Of a stretch of DNA of 23,852 bases, positions 1 to 6,637 are shown piece after piece. The translations under genes and the position numbers were made by a program. How positions within the stretch are numbered: the first letter of the stretch is position 1; the number at the start of each line of letters is the position of its first letter. The stretch is taken from positions 1-23,852 of the forward strand of contig CALFVP010000019.1 in the NCBI GenBank assembly GCA_937928175.1, in the 5' to 3' direction. The DNA comes from an uncultured bacterium (GTDB lineage Bacteria > Spirochaetota > Brevinematia > DTOW01). Under the pieces are notes generated by a model. It was not told the origin of the DNA. It saw only the letters and a list, made by a program, of their open reading frames with translations, and did not search any database.

Positions 1-127
1 TCCATCTACCTTTCTGCCTTCTTCTTTTAAGTACCTTCAATCCACCTTTTGTAGATGTTCTAGCTAGAAATCCATGGGTTCTATACCTTTTAATATTACT
101 TGGTTGATAAGTTCTTTTAGTTGCCAT
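1..127 (-). CDS. rpmH: Ribosomal protein L34 (partial, cut by left edge)
   Basis: Structural protein of the large ribosomal subunit. I translated the minus strand by hand from the ATG at 127-125. The 42 in-window codons begin MATKRTYQPSNIKRYRTHGF and end with a run of Lys/Arg (KRRRQKGRW), the L34 signature KRTYQPS...RTHGF...RRxKGR. L34 is usually 44-50 residues, so only the last few codons are missing. The start is supported by an excellent ribosome binding site (GGGAGGAAT just before ATG). It lies 18 bases downstream of yebC on the same strand and probably shares its transcript. In most bacteria rnpA and yidC follow rpmH; here they would lie outside the window. Confidence 0.95.
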   Translation of the reverse strand, partial: MATKRTYQPSNIKRYRTHGFLARTSTKGGLKVLKRRRQKGRW

Positions 128-145
128 AATTCCTCCCTAGGAACA

Positions 146-904
146 TTAAGCAGCCTCTTTTGAAAACTTTTCAAACGCTGAATCACTAGCATCTAAGTTA
201 GATGAAACATTTTGAACGTCATCGTTATTTTCAAGTTCTTCCAACAACCTCAAAACTTTAATTGCTGTATCATCATCAACAGTGGCAGTACTTTTTGGTA
301 CCATTGATATTTCCGAAACTTTTATTTCTATACCTTTGTTTTTTAGAGCATTCAAAACATCTGAAAATGCTTCAACGGATGTATAAATACTTATAACATC
401 ATCTTCTTTTTTAACATCATCTGCCCCAGCTTCAATAGCAATTTCTAATATCTCATCTTCAGAATACTTATTTCCATCAACAGAAATATACCCTTTCTTA
501 TCAAAAATCCAAGCAACACTTCCACTAGTACCCAAACTACCACCAAACTTATTAAATATCTTTCTCATTTCTGCAGCAGTTCTATTCTTATTATCTGTAA
601 GCACACTAACAAGAATAGCAACACCACCTGGCCCATACCCCTCATAAACAACTTCTTCATAACTAACTCCCTCAAGTTCCCCAGTACCTCTTTTTATCGC
701 TCTTTCGATATTTTCCAAAGGCATGTTAGCTTGCCTAGCTCTCTCAATAGCAACCCTTAACCTAACGTTATTCTCGGGGTTACCACCACCAATCTTAGCA
801 GCAACAGTTATCTCCTTAGCTAACTTAGAGAACAATTGCCCTCTCTTAGCATCTTGAGCACCTTTCCTATGTTTAATATTCGCCCATTTAGAATGTCCAG
901 ACAT
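146..904 (-). CDS. yebC: YebC/PmpR family protein
   Basis: A full-length 252-residue YebC-family protein. It starts with the hallmark MSGHSKWANIKHRKGAQDAK and carries the family motifs NMPLENIERAIKRG, YEGYGPGGVA and TDNKNRTAAEMRKIF. The family was long called a probable transcriptional regulator; more recent work links members to translation of difficult (polyproline) stretches on the ribosome. A cytosolic protein acting on the ribosome would fit its position directly upstream of rpmH. The start has a G-rich SD-like sequence (GGGGG, 8 bases before ATG), and a good promoter lies just upstream (930-959). It is divergent from the response regulator gene, with 134 bases between them. Family assignment is firm; which YebC subtype and exact role are not. 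Confidence 0.95.
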   Translation of the reverse strand: MSGHSKWANIKHRKGAQDAKRGQLFSKLAKEITVAAKIGGGNPENNVRLRVAIERARQANMPLENIERAIKRGTGELEGVSYEEVVYEGYGPGGVAILVSVLTDNKNRTAAEMRKIFNKFGGSLGTSGSVAWIFDKKGYISVDGNKYSEDEILEIAIEAGADDVKKEDDVISIYTSVEAFSDVLNALKNKGIEIKVSEISMVPKSTATVDDDTAIKVLRLLEELENNDDVQNVSSNLDASDSAFEKFSKEAA

Positions 905-929
905 ACCAAACCCCCAAAGTTCTCAAAAA

Positions 930-959
930 ATTATAAACCAAAAACGTAAATAAATACAA
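930..959 (-). promoter_or_regulatory. Predicted promoter of yebC-rpmH
   Basis: On the minus strand, TTGTAT (959-954), an 18-base spacer, then a perfect TATAAT (935-930). Expected transcription start is near 923, leaving about a 20-base leader that holds the SD of yebC. The same -35/-10 pattern with 17-18 base spacing recurs before other genes in this window. Confidence 0.6.
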
Positions 960-999
960 ATTTAAAAGTAAATTACCCTTAAAATAAAGTACATCTAAA

Positions 1000-1030
1000 T
1001 TGTAGAAAAATTATACATTTATCCTAAATA
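1000..1030 (+). promoter_or_regulatory. Possible promoter of the response regulator gene
   Basis: TTGTAG (1000-1005) and TAAATA (1025-1030) with a 19-base spacer. The -10-like box ends 8 bases before the ATG at 1039, and no Shine-Dalgarno sequence is visible, so the mRNA could be leaderless. Both boxes are imperfect, so this is tentative. Confidence 0.3.
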
Positions 1031-1038
1031 ATGAAAAT

Positions 1039-2445
1039 ATGGCAAAGGAGACTATATTGGTTGTTGATGACGAAGAAAAAATAAGAGAAGGGCTAAAAAC
1101 CATATTCGAACTTGAAGGATACAACGTAGTAACTTCATCAGATGGAGAAGATGCAATAAGAAAAATAAACAATGAAAAAATTGATATAGTCATACTTGAT
1201 TTAAAGATGCCAAACATGAATGGATATGAGTTTTTGAAAATAGTATCAAAAACGGATCCATTTCTACCAGTAATAATACTAACAGCGTACGGATCAGTTG
1301 AAGAAGCTGTTAGTCTAACAAAACAAGGAGCATTTGATTACTTTATAAAACCACCCAACATAGAGAAACTTTTAACATCAATTTCAAAAGCAATAGATGT
1401 TAGAAAAAGCTTACTCGAAAAGAGTAAAGACAAAACACTAATACCACAAAACGCATTAGATGCTATAATAGGCGAAAGTGAAGATATAAAACAAATAAAA
1501 GATTTAATAAGGAGAGTAGCAATTACAGATGCAACGGTTTTAATAACTGGTGAATCTGGAACAGGTAAAGAGTTAATAGCAAACGCTATACATGCTCTAA
1601 GTCCAAGAAGAGAAGGACCTTTTGTAAAAGTTAACTGCGGTAGTATACCAGAAACACTTCTGGAAGCAGAACTATTCGGCCACGAAAAAGGAGCATTCAC
1701 CGGCGCAATAAACAGAAGAAAAGGAAGGTTTGAATTAGCAAACGATGGGACTATATTTCTCGATGAAATCGGTGAAATTTCACCTAAACTACAGGTAGCA
1801 CTTCTAAGAGTACTACAAGAAAAAGAATTTCAAAGAGTTGGCGGAGAAGAAGATATAAAAGTAAACGTAAGAGTTATAGCAGCAACAAACAAAAACTTAG
1901 AGGAAGAAGTAAAAAAAGGAAATTTTCGAGAAGATTTATACTACAGAATAAACATAATAACAATACATATACCACCTCTAAGACAAAGAAAAATCGATAT
2001 ACCAATTCTGGCATCCCACTTTCTAAGGTTATACTCCGAAAATTACAAAAAAAATATAAAAATCATATCAAAAGAATTAATGGAAATAATTACCAATTAT
2101 TCCTGGCCAGGTAACGTAAGAGAATTACAAAACTTCATAGAAAGTGCAGTAATAATGTGCACCAAAGAAGAACTATCAATCGAATGTATTCCTCAACATT
2201 ATAAACCAAAACTAATACCACCAAAAATACTAAACATCACAAAAAATCAACAAAACCAAAACTATATAAACCCTCAAAAACCAATAATGGTAATAGAAAT
2301 TGGTAAAACCTTAGATAGGATTGAAAAAGAAATAATAGAAGAAACCTTAAAGTTAACAAACCATAATAAATCGAAAACCGCAAGAATATTAGGAATAACA
2401 AGAAAAACTCTACTACTAAAAATGAAAAAATACAATCTAAACTAA
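1039..2445 (+). CDS. NtrC-type sigma54-dependent response regulator
   Basis: A 468-residue three-domain regulator. The receiver domain (about 5-120) has the acidic pair D10/D11, phospho-acceptor D54 in ILDLKMP, T82 and K104. The central AAA+ domain (about 142-375) has Walker A GESGTGKE (171-178), the sigma54-contacting loop GAFTGA (218-223) and Walker B LDE (241-243). A C-terminal Fis-type helix-turn-helix (about 430-465) ends in SKTARILGITRKTLLLKMKK. When phosphorylated, such proteins remodel sigma54 RNA polymerase at -24/-12 promoters. No histidine kinase gene is adjacent, so the partner is unknown. A proline/asparagine-rich linker (about 385-420) separates the AAA+ and DNA-binding domains. 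No SD precedes the ATG. Its 3' end overlaps the convergent TPR gene by 9 bases. Confidence 0.93.
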   Translation: MAKETILVVDDEEKIREGLKTIFELEGYNVVTSSDGEDAIRKINNEKIDIVILDLKMPNMNGYEFLKIVSKTDPFLPVIILTAYGSVEEAVSLTKQGAFDYFIKPPNIEKLLTSISKAIDVRKSLLEKSKDKTLIPQNALDAIIGESEDIKQIKDLIRRVAITDATVLITGESGTGKELIANAIHALSPRREGPFVKVNCGSIPETLLEAELFGHEKGAFTGAINRRKGRFELANDGTIFLDEIGEISPKLQVALLRVLQEKEFQRVGGEEDIKVNVRVIAATNKNLEEEVKKGNFREDLYYRINIITIHIPPLRQRKIDIPILASHFLRLYSENYKKNIKIISKELMEIITNYSWPGNVRELQNFIESAVIMCTKEELSIECIPQHYKPKLIPPKILNITKNQQNQNYINPQKPIMVIEIGKTLDRIEKEIIEETLKLTNHNKSKTARILGITRKTLLLKMKKYNLN

Positions 2446-4059
2446 AGGTATAACCGCTTTCAAAATACCAGCAATTTCTCTACAAGTTTTAAATTCTATT
2501 CTACCACTCTTGTCAACAAAATCTTGAGCTTCAGAAGTTAAAGGTGCAGAAGAAATTATAAAAACCTTACTGCAATTGTTTTCTATTGATTTCTGATTTA
2601 TATCAACTATAGCTATTTTACCTATTTCATTGGTACCCCACCTTCTTATAGCAACAAAATACCTATCCTGTTCCTTAGGTCTCAAACAAACATAATCAAC
2701 TCCCTCAGACTCAAGAAATGTCTCAGTAAGAAGTTTTTTAACAATACTAAAACCAAGAGCCTTAACAAGCTCATCACATATACTCAAAAACGTCTGAGAA
2801 TCTAATCTGTTAACAAACATATCGCAAACATCCTCATGATCAACTTCTAACCCTTCCCCAGCAACCTTAATCATACTGTCAATCTTCTGATTGTAAACCT
2901 TAATCTCCTCTTGTACTCTGTTTATTATCTCCAAAATATTCAATCTATCTTCACTACTAGCTCTAGGATAAAAAATATCCCTTATTTCTTCAATACGTAA
3001 AGAAGAGTTAAGCCATGAACTAACGTAGTTCTCTATCTCCTTTATAGGTCTTAAGTCATAATTTTTCATCTCTTTCTTCAACCTCATGTTATCTATAGCA
3101 CTATCTATAAAAGGTACAATGGAATTTATAATAATATCACTTATATTGTAATCTTTAAGAGTAGTAAGCATTTCTTTAGCATCTTCATACTTGTAAAAAT
3201 ACAAATAAGTCATAAATACACCAAATCCTATCTCCCTAACAACACTGTCAAGAGATTTGGAAGTAGCAAAAGATAAAAATTGATCCCAATACCTCATAGC
3301 CTCAGTAAAATTTTTAAGATACAAGTTAGAATATATAATTATTTTGTAAACGATACATAGTACCTCGTTAGGAATATTATCTTCAGTCAAAACAGGTGAA
3401 ATTATATCAATTGCTCTCCTATACCCACCAAGCTTAAGCAAAGTAAAAGACAAAAGTAACCTAGATTTTAAGCTTTTATTTGCAACTTTTTCTAAAAGTT
3501 CAATACTATCACCGTACTTGTTAAGTTCCAACTTAACGAAAGCAAAATCAGACAAAAAATCCGAATCTTTAGAATAAAAAGGTAAAGCTCTTTGTCCAAA
3601 AGTATCAGCCAAATTATAATTTCCTTCTCTCAATAAAATCTTAAACAAAGAGTAATTCAAATCTTTATCAGCAGGAAGAAAGTAAGAAGCGTAATACAAA
3701 TAATAAAATGCTTCTTTTATCTTTTTCTCTTCCAAAAAAATTAAGCCTATGTTTTTCAATACTTCACCTTTGGTAACAATAGGAGGAAATACATCCTTCT
3801 CTATAAGTTTCAAGTAGTATCCTATAGCCTCGAGATTCTTTTTAAGAACTCTATTAACTTCCGCCAATTCGTATATTACTCTAACATCATCTTTATTCTT
3901 CTGGTAAGCTTTAAGAAGTCTTTTCAAAGCTTCATCATACTCTCCCCTACTCTTAAGATCTTCAATAACCTTGTACTGGTCTTTAAAAATTCCCTTAAAC
4001 AAAAAATAACCTATCACCACAATAACTAACGCTATTTCCAGTGCTATAAGTAGTTCCAT
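2437..4059 (-). CDS. Membrane-anchored TPR protein with degenerate Mrr-like nuclease fold
   Basis: 540 residues. One N-terminal membrane helix (about 4-24) is followed by a helical tetratricopeptide-type region (about 35-260), with lines such as GEYDEALKRLLKAYQKNKDD and EAIGYYLKLIEKD typical of TPR units. The last ~115 residues look like a Mrr-type restriction-endonuclease fold: GVDYVCLRP (453-461, D455), a strand ending AIRRW (470-474), then VFIISSAPLTSEAQDFVDKS, which resembles the Mrr stretch ending in T..FT..A. Active Mrr-like domains carry (E/Q)xK on the second strand; here it reads A470-I-R472, so catalysis is probably lost and the domain may bind rather than cut. The TPR call is good, the Mrr-like call moderate. 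The gene follows the FecR-like gene on the same strand across a structured gap, and no strong SD precedes the ATG. Confidence 0.8.
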   Translation of the reverse strand: MELLIALEIALVIVVIGYFLFKGIFKDQYKVIEDLKSRGEYDEALKRLLKAYQKNKDDVRVIYELAEVNRVLKKNLEAIGYYLKLIEKDVFPPIVTKGEVLKNIGLIFLEEKKIKEAFYYLYYASYFLPADKDLNYSLFKILLREGNYNLADTFGQRALPFYSKDSDFLSDFAFVKLELNKYGDSIELLEKVANKSLKSRLLLSFTLLKLGGYRRAIDIISPVLTEDNIPNEVLCIVYKIIIYSNLYLKNFTEAMRYWDQFLSFATSKSLDSVVREIGFGVFMTYLYFYKYEDAKEMLTTLKDYNISDIIINSIVPFIDSAIDNMRLKKEMKNYDLRPIKEIENYVSSWLNSSLRIEEIRDIFYPRASSEDRLNILEIINRVQEEIKVYNQKIDSMIKVAGEGLEVDHEDVCDMFVNRLDSQTFLSICDELVKALGFSIVKKLLTETFLESEGVDYVCLRPKEQDRYFVAIRRWGTNEIGKIAIVDINQKSIENNCSKVFIISSAPLTSEAQDFVDKSGRIEFKTCREIAGILKAVIPLV

Positions 4060-4097
4060 ATTCTCTATGAATTTTCGTAATAATACCAGTAAGAATT

Positions 4098-4165
4098 AAA
4101 AAAAATGAACACGGGCAGGAAGGGGTAACCTGCCCGGGAAGGAGGTGGTAAAATTTTCAATTTTC
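4098..4165 (-). ncRNA. Candidate small RNA or attenuated leader with anti-SD sequence
   Basis: Downstream of the predicted minus-strand promoter at 4172-4200, a transcript starting near 4165 would carry ACCACCTCCTTCCC. This is complementary to a Shine-Dalgarno sequence and similar to the 3' end of 16S rRNA. It would then form a stable hairpin (4136-4112) and reach eight T residues (4105-4098). The T-run starts 6 bases past the stem, so termination may be partial. The product would be either a roughly 65-base RNA or a 5' leader of the TPR gene starting at 4059. This is inference from sequence only; no family was recognised. Confidence 0.3.
4112..4136. other. GC-rich hairpin followed by a perfect SD sequence without a gene
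   Basis: CGGGCAGG (4112-4119) pairs perfectly with CCTGCCCG (4129-4136) around a 9-base loop, a striking GC-rich island in AT-rich sequence. On the plus strand it is followed at 4139-4148 by AAGGAGGTGG, an ideal ribosome binding site, but no start codon lies at a usable distance after it. A mini-ORF (4105-4128, MNTGRKG, stop in the loop) overlaps the left arm. A second, weaker inverted repeat GTGGTAA/TTACCAC lies at 4145-4151 and 4184-4190. On the minus strand the hairpin precedes a T-run and could act as a terminator. Confidence 0.6.
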
Positions 4166-4171
4166 AATTTT

Positions 4172-4200
4172 AATATAAAAAACTTACCACAAAAAATCAA
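4172..4200 (-). promoter_or_regulatory. Predicted promoter inside the 4060-4296 gap
   Basis: Minus strand TTGATT (4200-4195), 17-base spacer, TATATT (4177-4172), matching the pattern of other promoters here. The predicted start is near 4165, followed by repeats of TTGAAAA. It would drive the hairpin region and possibly the TPR gene, making that gene independent of the FecR-like gene upstream. Confidence 0.45.
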
Positions 4201-4232
4201 ATTCAAAACTAAAATTAAATTTCCCAAAAAAC

Positions 4233-4290
4233 AAAAAAGGGATATAATCCCAAAAAAGGGATATAATCCCAAAAAGGGGATATAATCCCC
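4233..4290 (-). terminator. Three tandem Rho-independent-type terminators
   Basis: Read on the minus strand, this 58-base array is three consecutive hairpins, each followed by a run of five or six T. The first is GGGGATTATATCCCC (4290-4276); the other two are GGGATTATATCCC (4270-4258 and 4251-4239). Stems are 5-6 bp with a 3-base TAT loop. The units repeat with an exact 19-base period. The array begins 6 bases after the stop of the FecR-like gene, exactly where its terminator is expected. Each single stem is short, so the triplication may compensate. Read on the plus strand, each unit contains TATAAT but lacks the T-run, so I read the array as a terminator for the minus-strand gene. Confidence 0.75.
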
Positions 4291-4296
4291 TTAATT

Positions 4297-6375
4297 TTAC
4301 TTTATATCTAAAATAGTCGTAGAACTATCTCCTATAACGTAAGCTTTACCATTGATCATTGTAACAATATTACCAATAGCATCGTACCTTGCTATCTGCT
4401 GACCATTTTTAACACTGTAAACGTACAATCCATCGGTTGTTAGTGCAAGAACATAGCCATTCCCAACGTAAGGAATACCATTTAATGTTCCCATAAGAGT
4501 TATTCTGTTCAAAATATTTCCTGAAACATCAAGAATTACAATTCTATCTTCAGAGTAAACAACTAACCTATTTTCGTAAACTAAAGGTAAACTATCCTTT
4601 ATACCAATATTCACACTAACTACATCTTTTCCTTCTCTAACTATGTAAATTACACCTTTTGACATCACAAAAACAGTCTTACCATCAGAATTTACGTAAG
4701 CTTTTCTAATTGTAGTAACAGGAAGCTGACCAATTTTCTTACTTTCTCCATACTCAGAAACAAAGTAAACTTCTCCTATTTCATTAATACCAACAACACC
4801 TTTACCCATAGCAGCTATTTCAGAGTACATACTACCAACGTTAGCTACACTAATACTACCATCATTGATGTTAACAACGTGTATTCCACTAATTGAAGCA
4901 ACAAAAACCTTACCACCTAATACAACAGGTCTACTAACAACTAAAGAACCCCTGGTAGATTCTCCAAGGTTAACACTCCTAACTAAGTTACCATTAAGAT
5001 CAAAAACACTAAGTACAATATAATCATTCTCATCTTTAGACAATGAAGCAATAAAGTTATCAGAAAATCCGTAAGATGTTCCACTGATCTTTACATTCCT
5101 AATATTACTTCCATTAAATATAGCAACACCCGAAGGTGTTACAAAAACACTATTTTTACCGTGGTATACCATCTTACCATACTCTACTATAGACTTTGAT
5201 CCAATACCAATTCTATCCATTGTTTTTTCTTGTATAACTTCTTGCTGTTTTTCTACAACTTCTTTTTTAACTTTCTTTTCTTCAATACCTTTGGCTTTAA
5301 TAACTATTTCTTTACTTTCAGTAAATTTCATGTCTTCAGAAAAAACAACTTCATCACCAACTTGGACTTTTATTTTGTACTCTCTTCCATACTCAAATAG
5401 CTTCTCAACAGGCAACTTTGAAATCTCAACATTATCAACAAACAGTTTACCATCCTTAATTTTAGCATCAGGTACAAACCTAACTTTTACACTCTTATCA
5501 GATTCCAATAAAAGATTTTTAGAAACAGAATTTTCAATAGCTCTAATTTCATTAACAGAAGCTTTATCTTTAAAAGATTCCAAAGAAACACCTTTTACAG
5601 CATCTCTTACCTTTTCGTAAATTAGTTTAACATCTCCTTTAACTTCTTCAGAAGATATGGATTTTTGAATTTTTTCATCAACCTTTTTTTGTTGTTCCTG
5701 TTTAACTAAAATACTCTCGTTTTCCTTAACAATAACCTCTGCAACAGATTCAAGTCCAGCTAATTTTTCTTTTGCATTTTTCTGTAAATTCTCTACAACC
5801 TTAGACCTTACACCAACCGAAACTTTTCCTTCAGACACAACAACTTTGGTATTGCCTTTATCGTCCACAGTTACAGAAAACTTTGTACCTCTAACAGCTG
5901 CTATAGCAGTGGAAGTTTTAACTTTAAACTCTTCACCACTCAATTTCTTAACAGCAGTCTTAACATTTCCCTTAACAAGTTCTACAATACTTTGTTTTTT
6001 ACTTCCAACCTCATAAACTATCTCTTCAAAAGAAACTTTTGTTTTTTCTGCAATTCTAACGACAGATTTATTATCAATCTGAACTTCACATTCTGACCCA
6101 TCAGAAGCTATAATAGTATCACCTTGCTTTAACTTATACCCAACCTCTACATCCTCAAGCTTCATAACGTTCTGTACTTTAACATCCCCTATAACCATAG
6201 TCACAATTGCATTAATATCTGGTACTTTAGCTACTATGCTCTCCTCTTGCTTTTGGACTTCACTTATAGGTTTTTTCTGAATACTAGAAATCTGATCGTA
6301 GAAAAATACAATACTAACTGTCACAACAATAAGTAAAATAGACACAACCAAAGTTATCTTAGCAAATCTATTCAT
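4297..6375 (-). CDS. FecR-domain protein with C-terminal beta-propeller
   Basis: With the start chosen here it has 692 residues: a membrane anchor (about 7-25), a FecR-type domain (about 60-187, with VRGTKFSV at 161-168), a Lys/Glu-rich probably coiled-coil stretch (about 190-290), a small beta-rich segment (about 300-370), then a PQQ/WD-like propeller (about 385-692) made of repeats such as VFDLNGNLVRSVNLGE. It is probably anchored in the inner membrane with everything else in the periplasm. FecR domains sense or bind at the envelope in iron signalling, but this architecture is not a classical FecR and no ECF sigma factor is nearby. Start: ATG 6375 has a perfect AAAGGAGGT 5 bases upstream. 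An in-frame ATG at 6477 would add 34 residues; it lacks an SD, though TATATT lies 7 bases before it. Very rich in valine and lysine. Confidence 0.8.
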   Translation of the reverse strand: MNRFAKITLVVSILLIVVTVSIVFFYDQISSIQKKPISEVQKQEESIVAKVPDINAIVTMVIGDVKVQNVMKLEDVEVGYKLKQGDTIIASDGSECEVQIDNKSVVRIAEKTKVSFEEIVYEVGSKKQSIVELVKGNVKTAVKKLSGEEFKVKTSTAIAAVRGTKFSVTVDDKGNTKVVVSEGKVSVGVRSKVVENLQKNAKEKLAGLESVAEVIVKENESILVKQEQQKKVDEKIQKSISSEEVKGDVKLIYEKVRDAVKGVSLESFKDKASVNEIRAIENSVSKNLLLESDKSVKVRFVPDAKIKDGKLFVDNVEISKLPVEKLFEYGREYKIKVQVGDEVVFSEDMKFTESKEIVIKAKGIEEKKVKKEVVEKQQEVIQEKTMDRIGIGSKSIVEYGKMVYHGKNSVFVTPSGVAIFNGSNIRNVKISGTSYGFSDNFIASLSKDENDYIVLSVFDLNGNLVRSVNLGESTRGSLVVSRPVVLGGKVFVASISGIHVVNINDGSISVANVGSMYSEIAAMGKGVVGINEIGEVYFVSEYGESKKIGQLPVTTIRKAYVNSDGKTVFVMSKGVIYIVREGKDVVSVNIGIKDSLPLVYENRLVVYSEDRIVILDVSGNILNRITLMGTLNGIPYVGNGYVLALTTDGLYVYSVKNGQQIARYDAIGNIVTMINGKAYVIGDSSTTILDIK

Positions 6376-6572
6376 ACTAACCTCCTTTTGATAAAAAATG
6401 CCACTTGACTTAAACCTAACACCTTCTAACTTGCTAAAATTAAAACTTTCCTTCAAAATTTTATCTATGTCTTTCATATCTATAAATATATACTAAAGTA
6501 AACATCATTTTTTGAAATTCAATAAAAAATGTAAATCCCTTTAAAAACTTTAGTAACGCAAAACACCCAAAA

Positions 6573-6602
6573 TAGCAAAAACTGAAATAGTTAAGTTATA
6601 AT
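6573..6602 (+). promoter_or_regulatory. Predicted promoter of thrC-tonB
   Basis: TAGCAA (6573-6578), an 18-base spacer, then TATAAT (6597-6602). The -10 box is perfect, the -35 box matches 4 of 6. The expected start is near 6609, giving a leader of about 29 bases with GGAG at 6627-6630. Confidence 0.5.
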
Positions 6603-6637
6603 TTTTAGAAACTTTAAAAAAGTTACGGAGATAAACA

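Noticed and set aside
4145..4285. Plus-strand open frame beginning GTG after the orphan SD, about 45 Lys-rich codons
   Set aside because: The GTG overlaps the SD itself, so spacing is wrong. The frame runs through the terminator repeats, and its composition is what A/T-rich DNA gives by chance.
4233..4290. CRISPR array
   Set aside because: Repeats are 13 bases with 6-base A-run 'spacers' that are identical. No cas genes are present. The units fit terminator hairpins.
4239..4290. Three plus-strand -10 boxes (TATAAT) as tandem promoters
   Set aside because: They are embedded in palindromes, no TTGNAN box lies 17-18 bases upstream, and no plus-strand gene follows.
6478..6637. Sigma54 promoter in the gap before thrC
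   Set aside because: GGGTGTTTTGC on the minus strand looks similar, but the GG-GC distance is 7 rather than 10 bases.
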